A stretch of 64,000 bases of DNA from Shewanella khirikhana. Lineage in GTDB: Bacteria; Pseudomonadota; Gammaproteobacteria; Enterobacterales; Shewanellaceae. The notes beneath the pieces are model-generated. The model was not told the origin of the DNA and made no database searches. It worked only from the letters and a program-made list of their open reading frames with translations. Every line of letters starts with the position of its first letter. Within the stretch, counting starts at the first letter, position 1. The translations under genes were made by a program, and so were the position numbers. Location: assembly GCF_003957745.1 (NCBI RefSeq), contig NZ_CP020373.1:682001-746000 (forward strand). Direction: 5' to 3'. This document shows, in pieces, positions 33,348-40,715 of the stretch.

Positions 33348-34037
33348 ATGACTGCAAGGATTTTGATTGTTGAAGATGAGTTGGCAATCCGCGAGATGCT
33401 GACTTTCGTGATGGAACAGCACGGTTTCAGTACCACGGTTGCCGAGGACTTTGATTCTGCGCTGTCTCAACTTGCCGAGCCATACCCGGACCTCATCCTG
33501 CTCGATTGGATGTTCCCCGGTGGCAGTGGCATCCAGCTGGCCAAACGCCTCAAGCAGGACGAGTTTACCCGCCAGATCCCGGTGATCATGCTTACCGCCC
33601 GTGGCGAGGAAGAAGATAAGGTCAAGGGCCTGGAAGTGGGTGCCGATGACTATATCACCAAGCCGTTTTCGCCCAAGGAGCTGGTGGCCCGCATCAAGGC
33701 GGTACTGCGCCGCGCGGCGCCAACCCGCCTGGAAGAAACCATCGATGTGCAGGGGCTTACCCTGGATCCGGTCAGCCACCGTGTCACCGCCGGTGATACC
33801 GTGCTGGACATGGGCCCAACCGAGTTCCGTTTGCTGCACTTCTTTATGACCCACCCTGAGCGGGTATACAGCCGCGAACAGCTGCTGGACAACGTGTGGG
33901 GCACCAACGTGTACGTGGAAGACAGAACTGTGGATGTGCATATCCGCCGTCTGCGCAAGGCGGTAGAGCCGTCAGGTCACGACCGTCTTATTCAAACCGT
34001 ACGCGGCGCCGGCTACCGTTTTTCCACCCGGGTGTAG
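33348..34037 (+). CDS. phoB: phosphate response regulator PhoB
   Basis: 229 residues. OmpR-class regulator: receiver domain with acidic pocket (EDE near 9-11), phosphoacceptor Asp in LILLDWMFPGGSG (about residue 53), the conserved LTARGEEEDK and YITKPFSPKEL; C-terminal winged helix with GPTEFRLLHFFMTHPERVYSREQLL and RTVDVHIRRLRKA. Activates the Pho regulon under phosphate limitation by binding Pho boxes. phoR follows 70 bases later and pstS after that. Confidence 0.95.
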   Translation: MTARILIVEDELAIREMLTFVMEQHGFSTTVAEDFDSALSQLAEPYPDLILLDWMFPGGSGIQLAKRLKQDEFTRQIPVIMLTARGEEEDKVKGLEVGADDYITKPFSPKELVARIKAVLRRAAPTRLEETIDVQGLTLDPVSHRVTAGDTVLDMGPTEFRLLHFFMTHPERVYSREQLLDNVWGTNVYVEDRTVDVHIRRLRKAVEPSGHDRLIQTVRGAGYRFSTRV

Positions 34038-34107
34038 TCCGGGATAGGCACAGGAAGCCCGATAGGGTATCTTGTGCCTCCAACGGACCCCTTAGCTGGA
34101 CATACTT

Positions 34108-35412
34108 ATGTTCGACTCCTATTCAGGGTATCGCCTGGCTTCCAGGCTGATGATTTACCTGTTTGTCACCCTGGCACTGGGCCTGCTGCTTGGACAGGTG
34201 CTGTGGACGCTGCTGATTGGCTGCGTTGCGCTGCTTATCTGGCATTACCGTCAGCTTGGGCGCCTGACCCACTGGCTGTGGCACGACCGCCGCCTCACGC
34301 CGCCCCAGGGCAGTGGCAGCTGGGAAGGGATTTTCAACGGTATTTATCGCCTGCAGGGCAAAAATCGCCGTCGGGTTTCCCAACTGGCCGGTCTGCTTGG
34401 TCGTTTCCGTCAGGGCGCAGAAGCATTGCCCGATGCTGCTCTGGTGCTGGACTCCGATAAAAATATTCTCTGGTGTAATAAGTTGGCGCAGCTGATGCTC
34501 GGGTTGGTGTGGCCCAAAGACAACGGCCAGCGCATCGACAACCTTATTCGCCACCCCGATTTTGCCGCCTATCTGAAAACCCATGATTTCAACGAACCGC
34601 TGGAGCTGCCATCGCCTGTGTCGGACAAGCGCCAGCTGGAGCTGCGGCTGATGAAATACGGCGATCGGCAGATGCTGCTGATTGCCCGGGATATCACCCG
34701 TATTCGTCAGCTTGAAGGCATGCGCAAGGAGTTTGTGGCCAACGTGTCCCATGAACTCAAGACTCCGCTCACAGTGCTGCAGGGGTACCTTGAGATGATG
34801 CAGGGCATGACTGAGCCCGATGACATTAATGCCAAGCCGCTGGCATTAATGCAGCAGCAAACCCGGCGGATGCAATCCATGGTGGAGCAGCTGCTGACCC
34901 TGTCACGCATCGAAGATGCCACCGATGTTGACCTCGAAAAGACGGTCAATATGGCCGCCCTGATGGGCACCATCAAGGATGAAGCCGAGGCGCTGGCACA
35001 GGGCGAGTACACATTGCAGTTTGATATTCAGCCGGGGCTCAACGCCCATGGCAATGAAGTGCTGCTGCGCAGTGCCTGTATCAATCTGGTGTCCAACGCC
35101 ATCCGCTACACGCCACCAGGCGGTATTATCAAAGTCAGCTGGCGACTGATTGCCACCGGCGGCCGCTTCCAGGTAGAAGATAACGGCGAGGGCATTGCGC
35201 CCCAGCATATTGGCCGCTTAACGGAACGCTTCTACCGGGTCGACAGTGCCCGCTCCCGTGCCACCGGTGGCAGTGGTTTGGGTTTGGCGATTGTAAAGCA
35301 TGCGCTCGCCCATCATCACACCGAGCTTTATGTCAGCAGTCAGCTGGGTAAGGGCAGTATCTTTGGCTTTGTGATCCCCCAGCATCTGCTGGAGCAGAAA
35401 AGCGGCCAGTAA
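34108..35412 (+). CDS. phoR: phosphate sensor histidine kinase PhoR
   Basis: 434 residues. Two N-terminal hydrophobic segments (about 8-50), a PAS-like domain (about 100-200), then the kinase core: H box EFVANVSHELKTPLTVLQGYLEM with the phosphoacceptor His near 217, N box SACINLVSNAIRYTPPGG, and G boxes VEDNGEGI and GGSGLGLAIVKHAL. Phosphorylates or dephosphorylates PhoB depending on PstSCAB/PhoU signalling. Ends at an 11-pair terminator, so pstS has its own promoter. Confidence 0.95.
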   Translation: MFDSYSGYRLASRLMIYLFVTLALGLLLGQVLWTLLIGCVALLIWHYRQLGRLTHWLWHDRRLTPPQGSGSWEGIFNGIYRLQGKNRRRVSQLAGLLGRFRQGAEALPDAALVLDSDKNILWCNKLAQLMLGLVWPKDNGQRIDNLIRHPDFAAYLKTHDFNEPLELPSPVSDKRQLELRLMKYGDRQMLLIARDITRIRQLEGMRKEFVANVSHELKTPLTVLQGYLEMMQGMTEPDDINAKPLALMQQQTRRMQSMVEQLLTLSRIEDATDVDLEKTVNMAALMGTIKDEAEALAQGEYTLQFDIQPGLNAHGNEVLLRSACINLVSNAIRYTPPGGIIKVSWRLIATGGRFQVEDNGEGIAPQHIGRLTERFYRVDSARSRATGGSGLGLAIVKHALAHHHTELYVSSQLGKGSIFGFVIPQHLLEQKSGQ

Positions 35413-35428
35413 TACTGCTCTACAAGCT

Positions 35429-35463
35429 AAGAAAGACAGGCCTAGGTCTGTCTTTCTTTTTGA
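35429..35463 (+). terminator. terminator of phoBR
   Basis: AAGAAAGACAG / CTGTCTTTCTT, 11 pairs, followed by TTTT. Confidence 0.88.
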
Positions 35464-35502
35464 TTCAAAAGTACTTTTCAAAAATTTGAATTAAATGTGT
35501 CA

Positions 35503-35558
35503 CTGTCATGTAAGTGTCACATCAAGGTCATAGACTTGTCATCGTGGCAGTTGATACT
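35503..35558 (+). promoter_or_regulatory. tandem Pho boxes and -10 of pstS
   Basis: Four PhoB half-sites at an exact 11-base period: CTGTCAT (35503), GTGTCAC (35514), AGGTCAT (35525) and TTGTCAT (35536), joined by GTAA, ATCA and AGAC. This is two complete Pho boxes in tandem. Ten bases after the last half-site is GATACT (35553-35558), the -10 expected when PhoB replaces the -35 contact. Confidence 0.9.
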
Positions 35559-35598
35559 GGCTGCGTCTAAACAAAAATGGTTCAACACTGGAGCAATT

Positions 35599-36570
35599 AT
35601 GAAACTGAAACAGCTTGTCGGCGCCATGACCCTGACCGCCGCCGGTTTATTCACCGCTGCCGCCTCGGCTGCACTGGACCCTGCACTGCCTACTTATGAA
35701 AAGACCAGTGGCGTGTCTGGTAACCTGTCTTCTGTCGGTTCTGATACCCTGGCCAACATGATGACCCTGTGGGCTGAAGAGTTCAAAACCATCTACCCCA
35801 ATGTGAACATCCAAATTCAGGCTGCCGGTTCTTCTACTGCGCCACCAGCCCTGACTGAAGGTACTTCTCAGTTCGGCCCAATGAGCCGCAAGATGAAGCC
35901 TAACGAAATCGAAGCCTTCGAAAAGCACTACGGCTACCAGCCAACCGCTATCCGTGTCGCTATCGATGCGCTGGCTGTATTCGTGCACAAGGACAACCCA
36001 ATCCAGGGTCTGACCATTGAGCAGGTTGATGCCATCTTCTCTTCTACCCACAAGTGTGGCGGCAGCGACGTTCAGCGCTGGGGCGACCTGGGTCTGGATG
36101 GCAGCTGGGCAGCCAAAGACGTACAGCTGTACGGCCGTAACTCAGTATCAGGCACCTACGGTTACTTCAAGAAGCACGCCCTGTGTAAAGGCGACTTCAA
36201 AGCCAACGTAAACGAGCAGCCTGGTTCAGCTTCTGTAGTGCAGTCAGTGTCTCAGTCTCTGAATGCCATCGGTTACTCAGGTATCGGTTACAAGACTGCC
36301 GGTGTTAAAGCGGTAGCTCTGGCCAAGAAAGGCGACAGCTTCATCGACGCCACTGTAGAAAACGCTGCCAACGGTACTTACCCACTGTCTCGTTACCTCT
36401 ACGTGTACATCAACAAGCACCCTAACAAAGACCTGTCTCCAATGGAGCGTGAGTTCGTCCGCTTCATCCTGTCCAAACAGGGTCAGCAGGTTGTTGAGAA
36501 AGACGGTTACGTGCCACTGCCAAACAGCGTAATCGCCAAAGATCTGGAAAAAGTGGGCATCCGCCTGTAA
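35599..36570 (+). CDS. pstS: phosphate-binding protein PstS
   Basis: 323 residues from the ATG at 35599 (GGAG 6 bases before). Signal peptide KLKQLVGAMTLTAAGLFTAAASA. The mature protein has SVGSDTLANMMTLWAEEFKTIYP, AAGSSTAPPALTEGTSQFGPMSR, YGRNSVSGTYGYFKKHALC and QPGSASVVQSVSQSLNAIGYSG, features of periplasmic phosphate-binding proteins. The rest of the Pst transporter is not next to it. Tandem Pho boxes give direct PhoB control. Its strongly biased codons fit high expression under phosphate stress. Confidence 0.92.
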   Translation: MKLKQLVGAMTLTAAGLFTAAASAALDPALPTYEKTSGVSGNLSSVGSDTLANMMTLWAEEFKTIYPNVNIQIQAAGSSTAPPALTEGTSQFGPMSRKMKPNEIEAFEKHYGYQPTAIRVAIDALAVFVHKDNPIQGLTIEQVDAIFSSTHKCGGSDVQRWGDLGLDGSWAAKDVQLYGRNSVSGTYGYFKKHALCKGDFKANVNEQPGSASVVQSVSQSLNAIGYSGIGYKTAGVKAVALAKKGDSFIDATVENAANGTYPLSRYLYVYINKHPNKDLSPMEREFVRFILSKQGQQVVEKDGYVPLPNSVIAKDLEKVGIRL

Positions 36571-36586
36571 TTCCAGCTCGCTGAAT

Positions 36587-36609
36587 AAGCCTCCTTCGGG
36601 AGGCTTTTT
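36587..36609 (+). terminator. terminator of pstS
   Basis: AAGCCTCC-TTCG-GGAGGCTT followed by TTT; a stable UUCG tetraloop. Confidence 0.92.
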
Positions 36610-36655
36610 GCGTTTTTGGGGCAGATGATGACGACCTGGATGCAAAACGCAGGCA

Positions 36656-36779
36656 TAAAAAAACGGCTCCCAATGGGAGCCGAACAAGTGTCTTTCCAAC
36701 TCAGTTTAACACTAAGGATGGTTGCGCTAGAAACCATCAAAAAGGGAGGATGATGATGAACGATGAAAAACTCGGTTCA
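36656..36779 (-). ncRNA. putative sigma-E-dependent small RNA 1
   Basis: Predicted RNA of about 124 bases read leftwards. Start GTGAACCGAG just after a sigma-E-type promoter; 17 bases on comes the seed CGTTCATCATCATCCTCCCT (36743-36762), the complement of a Shine-Dalgarno plus AUGAUGAACG. A stem-loop follows (GATGGTT/AACCATC, 36717-36738, loop containing TAGCGC), a single-stranded stretch, and a terminator stem CGGCTCCC/GGGAGCCG (36664-36682) with seven T. The design matches MicA/VrrA-type regulators. Two related units lie at 39635 and 39884. Confidence 0.7.
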
Positions 36780-37700
36780 CTTATTCAGACTCGCGCTTTT
36801 TGAGTTGGTTCCCTCTGGCGGCAAATTTTTTGCAATTTTTTTCAGCCACAGCGAAAACTCTTCATCCATGCCGGTTCCCCACTCTCGTACCAGCGCCTGA
36901 TAGCGCGGGTAATCACCCTTGCGGGTAAAGCCAAGCATGGTCTCCAGCTTGTCTTTGTGGTTTTCCATCATAAAACGCACGGCCAGATAGCCCCAGCGGT
37001 AGACGCGGTCGCTGCCGCCGTTGTGCTCGTAGCTGGTATCGAATATCTCACTCAGGCGATAGGTCCCCTTGGCGGCTTGCTGGGCGGCGGCCTTGTTGTC
37101 GTCACCCTGCGCCAGGTATTCGGCCAGGCCTTCTGACCACCACACCAGATGGGGCAGGGCCGGGGCTGGTTTGGGGCAGTATTCCGGGGCGCTGTGTGAG
37201 TCGTGCAGCGAAGCGCAAAAGTCGCCATACAGGTTAAAGCGGCCATCGAGATAGTGCACATACTCGTGGCGCAGATTCCAGATGGCGCCGTTTTTCTGAT
37301 AGGCCACAAACTCTGCCTGATTGCCGGGTTTGTCAGGGAAGCCCTCCAGATACATGCCGCCGTTGTCGCTTGGCACATCGAAGTGGGCCGTCACATAAGT
37401 GCGATAGGCCTCGGCATCGGCGTATATATTGGCGCGCATGGCCGTGTTGTTATCGTGCTTTACCGGGCGGTTGTGGGTATTGAGCAGCTGATGGAACTTA
37501 GCTTCCTGTTGGCTCAGCATCTGACAGGCATCATCAATCTGCGCCTGGGTCAGCGCCTGGGCGCGGATGATCAGGGTTGGGCTGCACTGCTGCTGAATTT
37601 TCAGTACCGCCTCCAGCGGCAATGGGCTGGTGGCAAATGTCGGCAACGACAGCAAGGAGCCGACAACCAAGCTTGAGAGTGAAACGGCAAAGGTGCGCAT
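36777..37700 (-). CDS. small collagenase-like metalloprotease (peptidase M9 type)
   Basis: 307 residues. Signal peptide RTFAVSLSSLVVGSLLSLPTFA. Zinc motif H145-EYVH149 in RHEYVHYLDGRFNLYGDF, as in Vibrio-type M9 collagenases, with a downstream glutamate at about residue 190 in WWSEGLAEYLAQG. At 307 residues it is far shorter than the classic M9 collagenases (about 800), keeping mainly the catalytic subdomain. Probably a secreted peptidase; activity on collagen is not implied. Its last 12 codons contain the promoter of the small RNA that follows. Confidence 0.8.
   Translation of the reverse strand: MRTFAVSLSSLVVGSLLSLPTFATSPLPLEAVLKIQQQCSPTLIIRAQALTQAQIDDACQMLSQQEAKFHQLLNTHNRPVKHDNNTAMRANIYADAEAYRTYVTAHFDVPSDNGGMYLEGFPDKPGNQAEFVAYQKNGAIWNLRHEYVHYLDGRFNLYGDFCASLHDSHSAPEYCPKPAPALPHLVWWSEGLAEYLAQGDDNKAAAQQAAKGTYRLSEIFDTSYEHNGGSDRVYRWGYLAVRFMMENHKDKLETMLGFTRKGDYPRYQALVREWGTGMDEEFSLWLKKIAKNLPPEGTNSKSASLNK
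36785..36812 (-). promoter_or_regulatory. sigma-E-type promoter of small RNA 1
   Basis: Minus strand GGAACCA (36806-36812), 16-base spacer, TCTGA (36785-36789). The known RpoE motif is GGAACTT, about 16 bases, TCTGA or TCAAA. It lies within the last codons of the collagenase-like gene. Confidence 0.65.
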
Positions 37701-37836
37701 GATAGAATCTTATTTATGAATATTGTATGCAAATAATGCCTTGGCGAGACAATTTGTCAATCTTTCACGGTATTGCCACTTGGTTGGCTAAGCTTGGATA
37801 TGCATACTTGGGCAAATTTGGTTAACCGGGAACGCT

Positions 37837-39621
37837 ATGCAGCAGTGGGACAATCGGCGGGATTATCACTCCTTTGCCAACACCGACGAGGTGCAGGTTA
37901 CGCATCTTGCGCTTGATTTGAATATTGATTTTGATGCCTGTGTGCTGGATGGGCGCATTCGGCTTGCGCTTTCGCCCAAGGCGGCGTCGGTGACTGAGCT
38001 GGTGTTGGACAGCCGGGCGCTGACCATAATACAGATAACAGACGAGGGCGGCCGTGCCCTTGTCTGGACGCTGGGTGATGAACATCCTGTCCTGGGTCAG
38101 CCGCTCACCATTGGCATCGACAGCGCGGTAACGGCGGTGGTGATTGAGTATCGCACCAGCCCCGAAGCCGAAGGATTGCAGTGGCTCGATGGTCCCCAGA
38201 CCCAAAGCGGCAAGCCGTTTTTGTTTTCCCAGTCGCAGCCCATCAATGCCCGCAGTTGGTTGCCGCTGCAGGACTCGCCCAAGGCCAGAATCACGTTCGA
38301 TGCCAGGGTGTCGGCCAATCGTGACTGCCGGGTCGTGATGAGCGCCTTAAACAGCGCCAGCCTGCCGGTCGATGGTGTGTTTACCTTTGTGATGGATAAA
38401 CCCATGCCAACGCATCTGCTGGCCATCGCCGCCGGAGAGATTGAGCGCATCGAGGTGGGACCGCGCAGCGCCGTATTCGCAGAGCCGGAAACAGCAAGGC
38501 TTGCCGCCAAAGAGTTTGATGATATTGAGGCCATGATGCAGATGGCTGAGTCCATTCTCGGCCCCTATGCCTGGGGCCGCTATGACATGCTGATTTTGCC
38601 GCCAAGCTTTCCTTTCGGGGGCATGGAAAACCCCTGTCTGGCGTTTTTAACCCCCACGCTTATTGCCGGAGATAAGAGCCTGGTCTCCACCGTGGCCCAC
38701 GAGCTGGCGCACTCCTGGACCGGCAATCTGGTCAGTAACGCCACCTGGCGCGACTTATGGCTTAACGAGGGCTTTACCACCTACTTTACCAACCGGATTG
38801 TGGAAGCTGTGTATGGTAAGGAGCAGGCTGAGCTTGAGTTGATGATTGAGTATGGCCGCCTGCAAGAGGAGATGACGGGTATGCCCAGTGCTCGCCAGAC
38901 CTTGCCCGCCAATCTGCAAACAGACGATCCCAATGCCGCCTTTAACCGCTTTACCTACGACAAGGCGTCGATGTTTGTCCATTTCCTCGAAGCCAGGCTG
39001 GGGCGGCAGCACTTTGATGCCTTCCTGCGCCGATATATTGAAAAATATGCCTTTGTTGCCATCACCACCGAGGATTTTGTTGAGTATGCCAGCGAAACCC
39101 TGCTCAGAGACCATGCCGATAAGCTGACTGAGGCTGAGCTGCGGGAGTGGATTTACGCTGAAGGCCTGCCGGCCATGTTCAGCCCGCCAACCTCGACCAG
39201 CCTGGATAAGGTGGATTGCGCCCTTGAGCGCTGGCGCAGCGGCGTGCCCCTCTCCAAGGCCGATACCCATCTATGGCGGGTGCAGCACTGGCAGTATTTT
39301 CTTGCCGGACTGCCGGAGAATATCCCCCAGGCGCGGCTGCTTGAGCTGAACGATAGCTTCAATCTGGGGGCTTCGGGCAATGCTGAGATCGCCTGTGATT
39401 GGCTCAGGGTCGCGATTCGCAATCATTTTGACCCGGCGCTGCCGCAGTTGGAGGCTTTTTTGGGGCGTATCGGCCGCGCCAAGTTTGTCAGGCCGCTGTT
39501 TCTCGAGTTGCAAATTGCAGGCTATCACGCTGAACTTTCGGCTATTTATGCTAAAGCCAGAGCCTGCTATCACCCGTCGCTGCGGGTACAGCTCGACAAG
39601 TTGCTTGGCGCGCCTGTGTGA
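37837..39621 (+). CDS. M1 family aminopeptidase (leukotriene A4 hydrolase-like)
   Basis: 594 residues, no signal peptide. Zinc site H288-ELAH292 and E311 (HEXXH-18-E) within VAHELAHSWTGNLVSNATWRDLWLNEGFTT; exopeptidase motif GGMENP about 25 residues upstream. A C-terminal helical domain of the LTA4-hydrolase kind (about 470-594) is present, and the length matches that subgroup rather than the 870-residue PepN. Likely cytoplasmic removal of N-terminal residues from peptides. No terminator of its own is clear; a minus-strand small RNA terminates just beyond it. Confidence 0.92.
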   Translation: MQQWDNRRDYHSFANTDEVQVTHLALDLNIDFDACVLDGRIRLALSPKAASVTELVLDSRALTIIQITDEGGRALVWTLGDEHPVLGQPLTIGIDSAVTAVVIEYRTSPEAEGLQWLDGPQTQSGKPFLFSQSQPINARSWLPLQDSPKARITFDARVSANRDCRVVMSALNSASLPVDGVFTFVMDKPMPTHLLAIAAGEIERIEVGPRSAVFAEPETARLAAKEFDDIEAMMQMAESILGPYAWGRYDMLILPPSFPFGGMENPCLAFLTPTLIAGDKSLVSTVAHELAHSWTGNLVSNATWRDLWLNEGFTTYFTNRIVEAVYGKEQAELELMIEYGRLQEEMTGMPSARQTLPANLQTDDPNAAFNRFTYDKASMFVHFLEARLGRQHFDAFLRRYIEKYAFVAITTEDFVEYASETLLRDHADKLTEAELREWIYAEGLPAMFSPPTSTSLDKVDCALERWRSGVPLSKADTHLWRVQHWQYFLAGLPENIPQARLLELNDSFNLGASGNAEIACDWLRVAIRNHFDPALPQLEAFLGRIGRAKFVRPLFLELQIAGYHAELSAIYAKARACYHPSLRVQLDKLLGAPV

Positions 39622-39634
39622 GCTGGTGAACGGA

Positions 39635-39790
39635 TAAAAAAGAGGGCAACCAAGAGGTTGCCCGAGATGTTCAAGTCAGTCACTTAAGCTTGCTACATGC
39701 GCCAGCAAAACAAGCAGATGCTGAAAGGGAGAATGATGATGAACGTTACCCATGCGCAGCTGGCTCAGCCAGCTGCAAAAATTCGGTTCA
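39635..39790 (-). ncRNA. putative sigma-E-dependent small RNA 2
   Basis: Predicted RNA of about 156 bases read leftwards. Begins GTGAACCGAA like RNA 1, but inserts a 5' hairpin (GCAGCTGGC-TGA-GCCAGCTGC) before the seed CGTTCATCATCATTCTCCCT (39726-39745). A stem-loop with TTGCT/AGCAA arms (39690-39708) and GGCGCA in the loop follows, and a terminator GGGCAACC-GGTTGCCC (39644-39663) with T run on the minus strand. Convergent with the aminopeptidase gene. Confidence 0.7.
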
Positions 39791-39795
39791 CAGTA

Positions 39796-39823
39796 TCTGA
39801 CCCGGTCTTTTTGAAGAAGTTCA
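39796..39823 (-). promoter_or_regulatory. sigma-E-type promoter of small RNA 2
   Basis: Minus strand TGAACTT (39817-39823), 16-base spacer, TCAGA (39796-39800). Confidence 0.65.
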
Positions 39824-39883
39824 GCCTGACGGCAAAAAAATTCAGAATTTTTTTAATTTCTTCAAAATACCGAAAATCGGGCA

Positions 39884-39994
39884 TAAAAAAAGGCAACCTG
39901 GGGGAGGTTGCCCTGCGATCCTTCAGTGGACCAAGGGGACTGCGCTAGAAGTCCCAGGGAGAATGATGAACACGAAAACCCATTTCAATGTTCA
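39884..39994 (-). ncRNA. putative sigma-E-dependent small RNA 3
   Basis: Predicted RNA of about 111 bases read leftwards. Begins near GTGAACATTG; 23 bases on is the seed GTTCATCATTCTCCCT (39956-39971). Next is a stem-loop GGGACT/AGTCCC (39936-39955) with the same TCTAGCGC loop as RNA 1 but different paired bases, and a terminator GGCAACCT/AGGTTGCC (39892-39912) with seven T. Lies 90 bases downstream of the peroxidase gene and has its own promoter. Confidence 0.7.
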
Positions 39995-39999
39995 CTATG

Positions 40000-40028
40000 T
40001 TTGAGCTCCCCGTGCGGTAAAAAGTTCC
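40000..40028 (-). promoter_or_regulatory. sigma-E-type promoter of small RNA 3
   Basis: Minus strand GGAACTT (40022-40028, exact consensus), 17-base spacer, TCAAA (40000-40004). Confidence 0.7.
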
Positions 40029-40083
40029 ACCGAAACGGATAAAAAAATCAAAAAATTTTTATCCCTATGAATCCCATTGAATT

Positions 40084-40578
40084 TTAATTTGTCTTTTCCG
40101 CCAGCAAGGCTTCAATGTCTTTTTCCAGCTTGGCGGGATCAGTCGTGGGGGCAAATCTGTCCCGCACCTTGCCATCACGGCCAATCAAAAACTTGGTGAA
40201 GTTCCACTTGATGGACTGACTGCCAAGCACGCCCGGTGCTGCTTTTTTCAGGTGCACAAACAGCGGATGGGCCTGGTCGCCATTAACATCGATTTTGGAA
40301 AACAGCGGGAAACTCACCCCAAAATTCAGCTCGCAAAACTGGGCAATTTCAGCTTCGCTGCCTTGTTCCTGAGCGCCGAACTGGTTGCAGGGGAAGCCGA
40401 GAATTTCCAGCCCTTGTGACTGATACTTGCGATACAAACTTTCAAGTGCCTGATATTGCGGGGTAAAGCCACATTTGCTCGCGGTGTTCACCACCAGCAA
40501 TACCTTGCCGCGGTAGTCGTTAAGGGTACGGTTGTCACCGGCAATACCGGTCAGAGAAATATCGTAAATCTGGCTCAT
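40084..40578 (-). CDS. glutathione/thioredoxin peroxidase (BtuE/Gpx family)
   Basis: 164 residues, cytoplasmic. Reduces peroxides using a cysteine. Family motifs are VVNTASKCGFTPQY with the active-site Cys (about residue 37), LGFPCNQFGAQEQG with the second Cys and catalytic Gln, and IKWNFTKFLI. Same class as E. coli BtuE, many of which prefer thioredoxin. Single gene; small RNA 3 lies directly downstream. Confidence 0.92.
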   Translation of the reverse strand: MSQIYDISLTGIAGDNRTLNDYRGKVLLVVNTASKCGFTPQYQALESLYRKYQSQGLEILGFPCNQFGAQEQGSEAEIAQFCELNFGVSFPLFSKIDVNGDQAHPLFVHLKKAAPGVLGSQSIKWNFTKFLIGRDGKVRDRFAPTTDPAKLEKDIEALLAEKTN

Positions 40579-40715
40579 GGTCTGGGTCCGTTTAAAAAAT
40601 CATCGAGGCCATTGTAGCGGTAGTTGTAGTTGCGCGCAAATGAATTGCGCGCAATATAATTGCTCGGTTGCGATCACCCTGGAATCCCCATATAGTCAGC
40701 CACAAGATGTAACGG

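Noticed and set aside
39697..39948. 83-codon forward open frame across small RNAs 2 and 3
   Set aside because: It runs antisense through two units with promoter, stem-loop and terminator on the other strand, its product is low-complexity and basic, and GGGAGAATGATGATG is better explained as the complement of the small RNA seed than as an RBS and start.
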